The notes under the pieces: generated by a model
The model's database searches: none
Told to the model about the DNA's origin: nothing
What the model saw: the letters and a program-made list of their open reading frames with translations, nothing else
Translations under genes and position numbers: made by a program
Shown here: one piece after another, positions 33,272 to 41,118 of the stretch
How positions within the stretch are numbered: position 1 is the first letter of the stretch
How the letters are laid out: every line of letters begins with the position of its first letter
NCBI RefSeq assembly: GCF_031456275.1
Contig: NZ_JAVDUI010000001.1
Location: forward strand, 1 to 64,000
From: Falsarthrobacter nasiphocae
Lineage (GTDB): Bacteria; Actinomycetota; Actinomycetes; Actinomycetales; Micrococcaceae
Length of the DNA stretch: 64,000 nt
Reading direction: 5' to 3'

Positions 33272-34069
33272 CTAGTGGGAGCGGGACGTCAGCCAGATCG
33301 TGAAGCCGATGACGGCTCCGAGACCTGCGGTCCAGATGAAGAGACCCTCCGCCACCGGTCCGAGCGAGCCGAGCTTCGCGCCACCGGCCGAGCCCTGCTC
33401 CTCGCTGGTCTTGAGGAAGGCGATGACCTTGGTCTTCTGCTCGGGGGAGATGTTCGAGTCAGAGAAGACCGGCATGTTCTGCGGGCCCGTGACCATGGCT
33501 TCGTAGATGTGCTTCGGCGAGACGCCATCCAGCGTGGGCGCGAACTTGCCGCGGGTGAGAGCACCGCCGGCTGCGGCCGCGTTGTGGCACATGGCGCAGT
33601 TGGTGCGGAAGATCTCGCCGCCCTCGGCGATCTCCTCATCCGAGAGCTTGCTGTAGTCCAGCTCCTTCTCGGTGGGGACTGCCGGCCCCGGGGCCAGGGA
33701 CGCCACGTAGGCGCTGAGCTGGCGGATCTGCTGGTCGTCGAACTGCGGCGGCTTGCGGAGCGCCTGCGGGCCCTGCATCTGCATGGGCATGCGACCGGAA
33801 CCGACCTGGAAGTCGACCGATGCGGCGCCCACACCGATGAGGGAGGGGCCCGTTGCGGTGCCCTGTGCGTTCATGCCGTGGCACGTCGCGCAGTTGGCGG
33901 CGAACAGCTTCTGGCCGTCCTCGACGTCCTGCGAGCTTGCCGTGGCCTGGGCCTGTGCCTCGTTGTTCTTGGTGACGAGCGCATAGGTGCCGCCCGTGAG
34001 GACGAGCGCCAGCACCAGCAACGCGAAGATGGCGAGCGGATGACGCCGATTCAGTGATCGTGACTTCAC
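33272..34069 (-). CDS. qcrC: Cytochrome bc1 complex diheme cytochrome c subunit
   Basis: Diheme c1-type subunit that replaces soluble cytochrome c in actinobacteria. 265 aa; N-terminal membrane anchor (PLAIFALLVLALVLTGGTYAL), two CxxCH heme motifs (CATCHG and CAMCHN), and a C-terminal helix (WTAGLGAVIGFTIWLTS). GTG start with AGGAAAG 7 nt upstream. It follows ctaE after 37 nt, as in Mycobacterium and Corynebacterium. Confidence 0.95.
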   Translation of the reverse strand: MKSRSLNRRHPLAIFALLVLALVLTGGTYALVTKNNEAQAQATASSQDVEDGQKLFAANCATCHGMNAQGTATGPSLIGVGAASVDFQVGSGRMPMQMQGPQALRKPPQFDDQQIRQLSAYVASLAPGPAVPTEKELDYSKLSDEEIAEGGEIFRTNCAMCHNAAAAGGALTRGKFAPTLDGVSPKHIYEAMVTGPQNMPVFSDSNISPEQKTKVIAFLKTSEEQGSAGGAKLGSLGPVAEGLFIWTAGLGAVIGFTIWLTSRSH

Positions 34070-34106
34070 GAAACTTTCCTAACTGTGGTTCTCGGTCTCG
34101 GGCGAT

Positions 34107-34748
34107 CTACTTGAGGAAGTAGATGATGGCGAAGAGGGCGATCCACACGACGTCGACGAAGTGCCAGTAGTACGACACAACGATGGCCGCGGTGGCCTCG
34201 AACTGCCCGAAGCGCTTGGCGAGGTTTGCGCGCCCGATGATGAGGAGGAACGCGATGAGTCCGCCGACGACGTGGAGGCCGTGGAAACCGGTTGTGATGT
34301 AGAAGACGGAGCCGTAGCCGTTCGTGGAGATGGCGAGGTCCTCGTGGGAGACGAGGGTCGCAAACTCGTAGGCCTGGACACCGACGAAGATGGCGCCGAG
34401 GACGAACGTGAGGTAGAACCACTCGATCATGCCCCACTGCCGCAGGGCGTAGATCGGCCCCGAGCGGCGAGGCTTCATCTCCTCAGCACGCCACACGCCG
34501 AACTGGGCGGTGAAGGAGCTGGAGACGAGGATCGCCGTGTTGATCGAGGCGAAGAGCACGTTGAGTTTGGCTGACTCCGTGGCCCACTCGTGCGGCAGGG
34601 CCGCGCGGAGGGAGAAGTACATGGCAAAGAGGCCCGCGAAGAACATGAGCTCGCTCGCCAGCCACACCATGGTTCCGACGGAGACCATGTTGGGCCGGTT
34701 GAGCGTCGCCTGAGCCGCGGGGGCTGGGGTATGAGTCGCAGATGTCAC
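34107..34748 (-). CDS. ctaE: Cytochrome c oxidase subunit III
   Basis: 213-aa subunit III with five predicted membrane helices; conserved WLASELMFFAGLFAMYFSLR, ITTGFHGLHVVGG and VSYYWHFVDVVWIALF. The frame extends to 34793, but GTG 34748 gives the family start (TSATHTP). On the minus strand CATAAT lies 6 nt before this GTG and no good Shine-Dalgarno is present, so the transcript may start at the GTG. First gene of the ctaE-qcrCAB operon, divergent from trpD. Confidence 0.94.
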   Translation of the reverse strand: MTSATHTPAPAAQATLNRPNMVSVGTMVWLASELMFFAGLFAMYFSLRAALPHEWATESAKLNVLFASINTAILVSSSFTAQFGVWRAEEMKPRRSGPIYALRQWGMIEWFYLTFVLGAIFVGVQAYEFATLVSHEDLAISTNGYGSVFYITTGFHGLHVVGGLIAFLLIIGRANLAKRFGQFEATAAIVVSYYWHFVDVVWIALFAIIYFLK

Positions 34749-34887
34749 CCTGCCATTATGTCTAAAAGTTCTCTGTGAATCCCACTCCAACACGGTGGGA
34801 GGTCGTGTCGTGGGGGCCGGATCGTTGGTTTGGCGCGGATCCGGGCCCCAAAAGATTTTCTACGACTCGTAGTTGTAGCCTTGAGGA

Positions 34888-35949
34888 GTGAACGTTCAGC
34901 CCCCGCAGCACGCCCCGCAGTACTCCTGGCCGCAGATCCTGAGCACCCTCAAGGACGGTGACTCGCTCAGCTATGAGCAGGCCCGTTGGACGATGTCCGA
35001 GGTCATGAGCGGCGAAGCGGGGGAGGCCCGGCTGGCCGCACTCCTCATGGGGCTCGCCATCAAGGGGGAGACGGTTGACGAGGTCGCCGGCTTCTCGGAC
35101 GTCATGCGCGAGCGCGCCGAGCCCCTCAAGCTGCCCGCCGAGTCTCTCGACATCGTGGGCACCGGGGGAGACCAGCTCAACACCGTGAACATCTCGACGA
35201 TGTCGGTCATCGTCGCCTCCGCGGCGGGTGCGCCTGTCGTCAAGCACGGCAACCGCTCGGCGACCTCCATGTCTGGCTCTGCGGATGTCCTGGAGGCCCT
35301 GGGTGTCCGCCTGGCGGCGCCCATGGAGCGGCTCGAGTCGACCTTCGATCAGATCGGCCTCGCCTTCGTCTTCGCCCAGGCCTTCCACCCGTCCATGCGC
35401 CACGCGGCCCCGGCCCGCCGTGCCATCGGCGTGCCCACGGTCTTCAACCTTCTCGGGCCGCTGACCAACCCCGCGGCCCCTGCGGCGTCGGCCATTGGAG
35501 CCCCCCGTCAGGAGTCCGCGGATCTCATTGCGGGCGTTCTGGCGCGTCGGGGGAGCAGGGGACTGGTCTTCCGAGGTCATGACGGTCTCGACGAGCTCAC
35601 AGTCACCGATGCGAGCACGGTCCTTGAGGTCCGCAACGGCGAGATCACGCGCCAGACGGTCACCCCGGAGGAGGTCGGCCTGCGGCGGTGGACGGTGGCG
35701 GACCTGACGGGTGGGGACGCGCACCACAACGCGAGCGTTGTGCGGTCGGTCCTCGAGGGTCGGCCCGGTGCGGCGCGCGACGCGGTGCTCCTCAACGCAG
35801 CGGCCGGTCTCGTGGCTTTCTCGTCCGCTGCGGACGGCAGCGTCGTCGAGCGCTTGACGGCAGGCATTGCCCAGGCGGCCCAGGCCATTGACAGCGGCGC
35901 CGCTGCCCAGCGCCTGGACCGCTGGGTTCAGCTCACCTCCGCCGAGTAG
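34888..35949 (+). CDS. trpD: Anthranilate phosphoribosyltransferase
   Basis: Second step of tryptophan synthesis from chorismate: anthranilate plus PRPP gives phosphoribosyl-anthranilate. 353 aa; the glycine-rich PRPP loop is IVGTGGDQLNTVNISTMS, followed by KHGNRSATSMSGSADVLEALG and PTVFNLLGPLTNP. Other trp genes are not adjacent, and trpD stands alone by ctaE as in several actinobacteria. TAGCCT (34876-34881) is 6 nt before the GTG; GAGGA also abuts the start, so leaderless and leadered initiation are both possible. Its 3' end overlaps DUF3054 by 17 nt. Confidence 0.95.
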   Translation: MNVQPPQHAPQYSWPQILSTLKDGDSLSYEQARWTMSEVMSGEAGEARLAALLMGLAIKGETVDEVAGFSDVMRERAEPLKLPAESLDIVGTGGDQLNTVNISTMSVIVASAAGAPVVKHGNRSATSMSGSADVLEALGVRLAAPMERLESTFDQIGLAFVFAQAFHPSMRHAAPARRAIGVPTVFNLLGPLTNPAAPAASAIGAPRQESADLIAGVLARRGSRGLVFRGHDGLDELTVTDASTVLEVRNGEITRQTVTPEEVGLRRWTVADLTGGDAHHNASVVRSVLEGRPGAARDAVLLNAAAGLVAFSSAADGSVVERLTAGIAQAAQAIDSGAAAQRLDRWVQLTSAE

Positions 35950-36436
35950 CGGCACCGAGGGCTGCGCGCCCTCCGAGAATCGTCAGCGCCAGGAAAAGGG
36001 AGGCGACGACGAGGAACGCGACGGCGAATCCGCCGCCGGTGCCGACGCGCAGGCCCATGCCTGCGGCGACGGTGACGACCCAGACGATGAGCCCCTGAGG
36101 CGCCAGCCGGTGCGGGTGCCGCCACGCGCGCACCGCGAGCCATCCGAGACCCAGCCCGGCGAGGAACGGCCAGGCCGTCGTCAGCACTCCGGCCGGGTCG
36201 AGCGATTCACTGTGGGATGCGCGTCCGACGACGGCGAACGCCACCACGAGCGCCGCGTCAAGGACGGCCTGGGCTGCGGGGGTTGAGCGCCGGGCGTCTG
36301 AGTCGCGTTTCGATCGCTGGGCCGGAGTGGGCTGCTGCTGTCCGCGGCGCGGGTCTGACTCGCGCGGTGCAGTGGTCGCGGCGTCCTGCTGAGTGCCCGG
36401 GTGTGCGGTCGTGCGTTCGGCGTTCTGGTGACTCAT
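35933..36436 (-). CDS. DUF3054 domain-containing membrane protein
   Basis: 167 aa. A hydrophilic Gln/Pro/Arg-rich N-terminus of about 55 residues precedes the DUF3054 core of four membrane helices (ALVVAFAVVGRASHSE, LTTAWPFLAGLGLGWLAV, LIVWVVTVAAGMGL, FAVAFLVVASLFLALTILGG). Function unknown. ATG start with AAGGA five bases upstream. An AT-rich -10-like stretch lies about 60 nt upstream (36493-36506). Its stop overlaps the trpD end on the other strand. Confidence 0.82.
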   Translation of the reverse strand: MSHQNAERTTAHPGTQQDAATTAPRESDPRRGQQQPTPAQRSKRDSDARRSTPAAQAVLDAALVVAFAVVGRASHSESLDPAGVLTTAWPFLAGLGLGWLAVRAWRHPHRLAPQGLIVWVVTVAAGMGLRVGTGGGFAVAFLVVASLFLALTILGGRAALGAATRRR

Positions 36437-36492
36437 GGGTTCCTTGAGGGTTGGATCGGCCCCGGGGGACGGCCCCCGAAGAGTTAGTTGAC

Positions 36493-36506
36493 ATAATGTA
36501 TATTAT
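36493..36506. promoter_or_regulatory. AT-rich palindrome, possible promoter of the DUF3054 gene
   Basis: ATAAT-GTAT-ATTAT is a perfect 5-bp inverted repeat in a very GC-rich background, about 60 nt upstream of the DUF3054 ATG. The minus strand reads TACATTAT, a fair -10. Confidence 0.35.
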
Positions 36507-36513
36507 CGGCGCT

Positions 36514-37020
36514 TTATCCGTCATGGCCGAGAGGGGCGTTGAGGCGCCGCGTGATGGCCTCACGGAGGCCTGCACTGGCGGGCCCGTACGCGTGCGCCGG
36601 CTCGCTCCAGTTCGTCGGCGGGTACAGCCACACGGGCTTGGCCCGCACATCGTCCGGCTCCCAGGCGTAGCGCGGCCACACGTGGGCGTGCAGGAAGGGA
36701 TCCTTGTTGCCGAGGATCTCGATGTTGACGCGAAGAAAGTCGCTGTCGGCCTCGGAGCACGCCGCCTCGACCGCCTCCGCGAGCCGGTCCAGGCTGCTGA
36801 GGAACTCGAGCCGCTCGGTCCGCTCGAGATCCGTGAGGCGCTCGACGCCTGGCGTGTCGGTCAACAGGACGCTGTAGCCAGGCAGCCACTGGACGTCGCC
36901 GATGACGGCGAATGACTGCGGGAGGCGCGCCATGACCATCGGATTCGCTCCGATGATCGCGGCGCCGATCCGGTCGGCCTTCCAGTCGTCGCCTGATTGG
37001 GCTGCGTGGGTCTCGGTCAC
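36514..37020 (-). CDS. HIT-superfamily-like protein (diadenosine tetraphosphate hydrolase-like)
   Basis: 168 aa. The segment FLRVNIEILGNKDPFLHAHVWPRYAWEPD resembles the His-x-His-hydrophobic motif of HIT-type nucleotide hydrolases, but the third histidine of the classical triad is replaced by Trp-Pro, as in an annotated actinobacterial branch. Upstream there is LPGYSVLLTDTPGVERLTDL, where LPGYSVLL is shared with HIT-like nucleotidyl hydrolases. GTG 37020 is chosen over upstream starts because GAGGAG lies 7 nt before it. Substrate not known. Confidence 0.6.
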   Translation of the reverse strand: MTETHAAQSGDDWKADRIGAAIIGANPMVMARLPQSFAVIGDVQWLPGYSVLLTDTPGVERLTDLERTERLEFLSSLDRLAEAVEAACSEADSDFLRVNIEILGNKDPFLHAHVWPRYAWEPDDVRAKPVWLYPPTNWSEPAHAYGPASAGLREAITRRLNAPLGHDG

Positions 37021-37075
37021 GTGTTTCTCCTCTCGCCTGCGGCATGCGCCCCGGCGGGCTCGGTCGGCCCACGGG

Positions 37076-37088
37076 TAACGTTGCACGC
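37076..37088 (+). promoter_or_regulatory. Leaderless-type -10 box of the rRNA methyltransferase gene
   Basis: TAACGT at 37076-37081, seven bases, then GTG 37089. No Shine-Dalgarno is present. Confidence 0.5.
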
Positions 37089-37946
37089 GTGTCTCCATCA
37101 TCCCTGAGTCTTCTTGACGAAGGCTGCGTCCTGTGTCCGCTGTGCGGGAGCCCTGTGTCGCGCCCGGACGGCCCCGGCTCTGGCCCCCTCGTCTGCCGCG
37201 AGTCCCACCGCTTCGATGCCGCGCGTCAAGGTTATGTCAACCTCCTCGTGGGCGCCGGGACACCCTTTACGCCGGACACCTCGGCGATGATCCTCGCCAG
37301 GGAGCGTTTCCAGTCCGCCGGTCACTACGCGCCGCTCGCCCGCCGGCTCACTGAGTTCCTCTCGTCCCGAACGGTCGTCGACGTCGGCTGCGGCACCGGG
37401 TACTACTCCGCCGGATCTGAGTACTCGGAACTTGTGGCCATCGACCTCTCCCCTGCCGCCGCACGCCGAGCGGCCCGTCTTCCGCGGACTCTGGCCCTCG
37501 TGTGGGACGCCTGGCGCCCCCTGCCGCTGGCCGACGCGTCCGTCGAGGCGGTCCTCAACGTCTTCGCGCCCCACAACATGGACGAGTTCGCCCGCGTACT
37601 CAAGCCGGGCGGCTCCATCGTCGTCGTCACCTCAGGCAAGGGGCACCTGAGAGAGCTGGCCGACGCCGGGCTGACGCTGGGGCAGGCCGCCGGCAAGCGC
37701 GAGGCGCTGGACGCGAAGGCCGCGCGGGCTGGGTTCGAGCTGGCGCACCGCGAGACGCTGCAGCTCAGCCTCAGCCTCTCCCCCGACGATGTCGCCGACC
37801 TCGCGTTCATGGGGCCCGCGGGCCACCACATGACCCTCGAGGAGGCCCGCGGGCGTGCGCATGCCTCGCAGCCGGAGCGGGGCCAGGTCACGGCCGTCTT
37901 CGATCTCGCCGTCTTCGGGTCCCCCGCTCCGGCCGCAACGCGATAG
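37089..37946 (+). CDS. RlmA-like 23S rRNA (guanine-N1)-methyltransferase
   Basis: 285 aa. An N-terminal zinc finger (CPLCGSPVS then LVCRESHRFD) recognises rRNA in RlmA-type enzymes. The conserved DAARQGYVNLLVGAG and a class I SAM domain follow (VVDVGCGTGYYSAG, VLNVFAPHNMDEFARVLKPGG). The family covers RlmA(I) (G745) and RlmA(II)/TlrB (G748, linked to tylosin resistance); which base is modified cannot be settled here. The start is set by the -10 box 7 nt upstream. Its TAG stop forms part of the rbpA -10. Confidence 0.82.
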   Translation: MSPSSLSLLDEGCVLCPLCGSPVSRPDGPGSGPLVCRESHRFDAARQGYVNLLVGAGTPFTPDTSAMILARERFQSAGHYAPLARRLTEFLSSRTVVDVGCGTGYYSAGSEYSELVAIDLSPAAARRAARLPRTLALVWDAWRPLPLADASVEAVLNVFAPHNMDEFARVLKPGGSIVVVTSGKGHLRELADAGLTLGQAAGKREALDAKAARAGFELAHRETLQLSLSLSPDDVADLAFMGPAGHHMTLEEARGRAHASQPERGQVTAVFDLAVFGSPAPAATR

Positions 37947-38009
37947 AATAATGATTTTGGGCGTGTCAACTGCGCCCGCACCCGATCCGCACGACGAATT
38001 GAGGATGAC

Positions 38010-38375
38010 GTGAGTGATCGCAGCTTGCGAGGAATGCGACTCGGATCGCAGTCCATGGAGACCGAGGCCGGCGTTGAGCCCGCGCCCCGCCAGCACATCG
38101 AGTACCGCACGGAAGACGGCGAGTCTGTCTTTGTGACGTTCTCAACCGAAGCTGACGTCCCCCCGGTGTGGACCACGAAGACCGGCAAGGAAGCCGTCAT
38201 CGTCAACGGCGAGAAGCCCGAGGCGGGCAACGAGAAGCCGCAGCGCACCCACTGGGACATGCTGCTTGAGCGCCGCAGCGTCGAAGAGCTTGAGGTGATC
38301 CTCCAGGACCGCCTCACCGTCCTGCGCGAGCGCCGCGGAGAGTCCGTCTCCACCGGCAAGGCGAAGAAGAAGTAG
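38010..38375 (+). CDS. rbpA: RNA polymerase-binding protein RbpA
   Basis: Actinobacteria-specific partner of RNA polymerase and the principal sigma factor that stabilises open complexes. 121 aa; starts SDRSLRGMRLGSQSMETEAG, central beta domain (EYRTEDGESVFVTFSTEADVP), and the sigma-interaction region THWDMLLERRS with the helix that follows. The protein contains no cysteine, so the zinc site of some homologues is absent. GTG start with GAGGA upstream; -10-like TAGAAT at 37944-37949. A strong terminator lies downstream. Confidence 0.95.
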   Translation: MSDRSLRGMRLGSQSMETEAGVEPAPRQHIEYRTEDGESVFVTFSTEADVPPVWTTKTGKEAVIVNGEKPEAGNEKPQRTHWDMLLERRSVEELEVILQDRLTVLRERRGESVSTGKAKKK

Positions 38376-38463
38376 CCTCCGCTCCCCCGGTTCAGGCCAG
38401 ACGCGAGCCCGCCCGCTGTGACAGCGCGGCGGCCCTGCGCGTCCCCCGCCTGCCCCTGACGCG

Positions 38464-38513
38464 AACGCCCGGCGCGTGCCCTCCCCCTGGAGGCCACGCG
38501 CCGGGCGTTTTGT
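38464..38513 (+). terminator. Rho-independent terminator after rbpA
   Basis: A 15-bp perfect stem (38464-38478 with 38495-38509) and 16-nt loop run into TTTTG, about 90 nt past the rbpA stop and facing the convergent mannosyltransferase gene. Confidence 0.88.
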
Positions 38514-38573
38514 GCTTGTCAGGCTGCAGCGGGCTGTCACGCCGCAGCAGCGGCCGACGACGTCGGCTGGCGC

Positions 38574-39329
38574 CTAGCGCTGGCGCCGCCCGCGGAGGGA
38601 GTCCACCGCGCCGCGAACCTGGGACGCGCGCTCGGCGAGACCCCACTTGGTCACGTTGAGCATGGCCTCGCGGACGATCCCGCCGCTCATCTTGCTCGTT
38701 CCGAGCTCGCGCTCAATGAACGTGATGGGCACCTCGACGATCTTCATGCCGAGCTTGTGCATGCGGAAGGTCATGTCGACCTGGAACCCGTAGCCCACAG
38801 ACTCGATCTGCGAGAAGTCCAGCGCCTCGAGGGCAGTGCGCCGATACGCGCGGTAGCCGGCCGTGATGTCCTTCAGCGGCATGCCGAGCATGGTCCGCGA
38901 ATAGAACGACCCGCCGAGCGAGATGAGCTTGCGGGACAGCGGCCAGTTGACGACGCGGCCGCCCGGGACCCAGCGGGAGCCGATCGCGAGGTCCGCCCCG
39001 TCCTCGACCGCCTGGATGAGGAGAGGGAGCTGCTCGGGCTGGTGGGAGCCATCGGCGTCGTGCTCGACGATGATCTCGAAGTCTCGCTCAAGGGCCCACT
39101 CGAAGCCCGCGATATAGGCGGCGCCGAGGCCGTTCTTTCCCGTGCGGTGGAGGACGTGGACGCGCTCGTCGGCAGCTGCGGCCTCATCCGCCCACTGGCC
39201 GGTGCCGTCGGGACTGGCGTCGTCGACCACGAGCACGTCCGCATCCGGCACGGCCGCGCGCAGGCGCGCCACCGTTTTGGGCAGAGACTCAATCTCGTTG
39301 TAGGTCGGGATAATCGTCAGTACTCGCAC
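38574..39329 (-). CDS. Polyprenol-phosphate mannosyltransferase (Ppm1-type GT2)
   Basis: Glycosyltransferase family 2 enzyme that loads mannose from GDP-mannose onto polyprenyl phosphate for glycolipid and glycoprotein synthesis. 251 aa, soluble GT2 domain only; the motifs are LTIIPTYNEIESLP, VLVVDDASPDGTG, VEHDADGSHQPE with the DxD and GSRWVPGG. The membrane acyltransferase half fused in some mycobacterial Ppm1 proteins is absent. GTG 39329 has GAGAGG 7 nt upstream and matches the family N-terminus; the longer start at 39356 lacks this. Confidence 0.88.
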   Translation of the reverse strand: MRVLTIIPTYNEIESLPKTVARLRAAVPDADVLVVDDASPDGTGQWADEAAAADERVHVLHRTGKNGLGAAYIAGFEWALERDFEIIVEHDADGSHQPEQLPLLIQAVEDGADLAIGSRWVPGGRVVNWPLSRKLISLGGSFYSRTMLGMPLKDITAGYRAYRRTALEALDFSQIESVGYGFQVDMTFRMHKLGMKIVEVPITFIERELGTSKMSGGIVREAMLNVTKWGLAERASQVRGAVDSLRGRRQR

Positions 39330-39407
39330 TTGAAGCCTCTCGCCAGCGTGGGACACGCATCTCGGACCGCTCCCACGGGCAGCCCCCTTACCTTGCTCTG
39401 AAACATT

Positions 39408-41072
39408 CTAAGCGAGGTCGCCTGAATCAAAGGCGACGTCACCGTTGACGACGGTGCGCACGGCCCGCGGCGGCACCTCGGTGTCGAGGGCCGGGAGCAT
39501 CGGGACGCGGGCGCGCGGGTCGGTGGACCAGGCGCTGATCGTCGGATCCGGGATCTGGATGGCCAGCTCCTCGATCTCCCAGACGGCGAACGAGGCGGGA
39601 GCACCGGGGATGAGCTGGCCCTCGCCGTGGCGCGGCCCGCCGGAGCGGTGCCTGTTGAGGGCGCGCCACGCCCCGCGCGTGTGGGCCGTGAACGCCCCTC
39701 GAGCCGTGAGGGACTCGGCCGGGTTGGAGTGATTCATGGCCGCCGCGACCTGCCACCAGGGGTCCGGCAGCAGGACGGGCGCGTCCGAGCCGAATGCGAG
39801 CGGCACGCCGAGACGCGCCATCGTGGCGAAGCGGTTCATGCCGAGCCGGCGATGGCCGAGGCGGACGCCGTAGAGCTCCCCCTCCCGGCCCCAGGCTGCG
39901 TCGAATCCGGGCTGGGACGAGGACGTCAGAGCGAGGTCCCGCATCCGCGCCAGCGCGTCGTCGTCCGTCATCTCCGCGTGCTCGAGGCGATGGCCGCGCG
40001 CCGCGAAAGCCCGGGCACCGACGATCTCCACGGCGGCCTGGGCGCCGTCCAGCGCGATGTCCATGCCGCGGTCTCCGATGACGTGGAAGCCGCCCTGGAG
40101 CCGTGCGTTCGTCGTCGCCACGAAGTGGTCCCGCACCTGCTCCGGCGAGAGATAGGCGATGCCAGTCCCGCTGGCAGGGTCGTCGTCGTATGGCTGGCGC
40201 AGCGCCGCGGTCCGGGACCCGATGGACCCGTCGACGTTGAGGTCGCCCGCGAGACCGAGGACCCAGGGGTCGACGTCCCCGCCGTCCAGGCCGCCCTCCA
40301 TCTCCGCCACTCGCGCCAGGGCCGCTTCGGCCGTGTCCACGAGCTCGCCCCAGAGGACGAACACCTCAGGCGAGGCGGCATCGAGCGAGGCCTGCTTGAG
40401 GGTGACGACGTCCGAGACGCCGCCCAGGTGCGGTGCCGCGTTCTCGACGACGGCCACGTGGCCCGTCCGCGCGAACTCGTCCAGGCCGAGCCGAGCGGCC
40501 TCCGCCGCCTCGCGGCTCGAGAGAGCGTTGACGACGGCGGCCATGTCCGTACGGGCCTGTCCGTCGATGAGCCACGGCTCGTCCGGCTCCGCGTCGAGGG
40601 GGACCTGCATCTGCGCGTAGGCGTACGCCGCGCGCGTCACAAGCGCCGAATGGCTGTCCACGCGTGCTGCGTAGACAGCCCGCCCACCGGCGGCGCGCTC
40701 CAACTGCGCGAGCGTCGGCAGGGCCGGGTCGGCCCACAGGGTCTCGTCCCACCCGCAGGCCCGCACAAGCTCCGTCTCTGGAAGGCCCGCTGCCCGGGCG
40801 GCGAGGGCATCGAGCAGCTCCCCCGCGCTCCTGACGTGACGGAGGTCCACCTCGACGCGCGTGCGGCCCAGGCCGATGACGTGCGTGTGGGAGTCGACGA
40901 AGCCGGGGCCGACGAAGCGGCCGTCGAGATCGACGATGCTCGCTCCCGCCGGCCGTGGGGCCGACCTCGAATCCCCGACCCACTCGACGAGGCCGTCGGT
41001 GACGAGCATGGCGTCCGCCGCCGGGGACGCGGAGGAGTAGATGGGGCCGTTGAGATAGAGGGTGCTGGGCAC
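39408..41072 (-). CDS. Amidohydrolase family 3 (YtcJ-like) protein
   Basis: 554-aa metal-dependent hydrolase of the YtcJ/Amidohydro_3 type. N-terminal beta-sandwich strand, the metal motif GPGFVDSHTHVIGLG, a middle histidine region (GGFHVIGDRGMD) and HRLEHAEMTDDDAL, then the late GSDAPVLLPDPWW aspartate motif. Substrate unknown; the family hydrolyses varied amides and imides. GTG start with AAAGGA upstream. It lies between the mannosyltransferase and the helicase without functional connection. Confidence 0.88.
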   Translation of the reverse strand: MPSTLYLNGPIYSSASPAADAMLVTDGLVEWVGDSRSAPRPAGASIVDLDGRFVGPGFVDSHTHVIGLGRTRVEVDLRHVRSAGELLDALAARAAGLPETELVRACGWDETLWADPALPTLAQLERAAGGRAVYAARVDSHSALVTRAAYAYAQMQVPLDAEPDEPWLIDGQARTDMAAVVNALSSREAAEAARLGLDEFARTGHVAVVENAAPHLGGVSDVVTLKQASLDAASPEVFVLWGELVDTAEAALARVAEMEGGLDGGDVDPWVLGLAGDLNVDGSIGSRTAALRQPYDDDPASGTGIAYLSPEQVRDHFVATTNARLQGGFHVIGDRGMDIALDGAQAAVEIVGARAFAARGHRLEHAEMTDDDALARMRDLALTSSSQPGFDAAWGREGELYGVRLGHRRLGMNRFATMARLGVPLAFGSDAPVLLPDPWWQVAAAMNHSNPAESLTARGAFTAHTRGAWRALNRHRSGGPRHGEGQLIPGAPASFAVWEIEELAIQIPDPTISAWSTDPRARVPMLPALDTEVPPRAVRTVVNGDVAFDSGDLA

Positions 41073-41118
41073 AATGGTCCTTTGTCGAAAGTGCGGTCAA
41101 GAAGAGTTCAGGGCGGCT

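Noticed and set aside
36488-36506. TTGACA followed by TATTAT read as a classical plus-strand promoter
   Set aside because: The spacer is only 7 nt, far below the usual 16-18, and no plus-strand gene follows closely.
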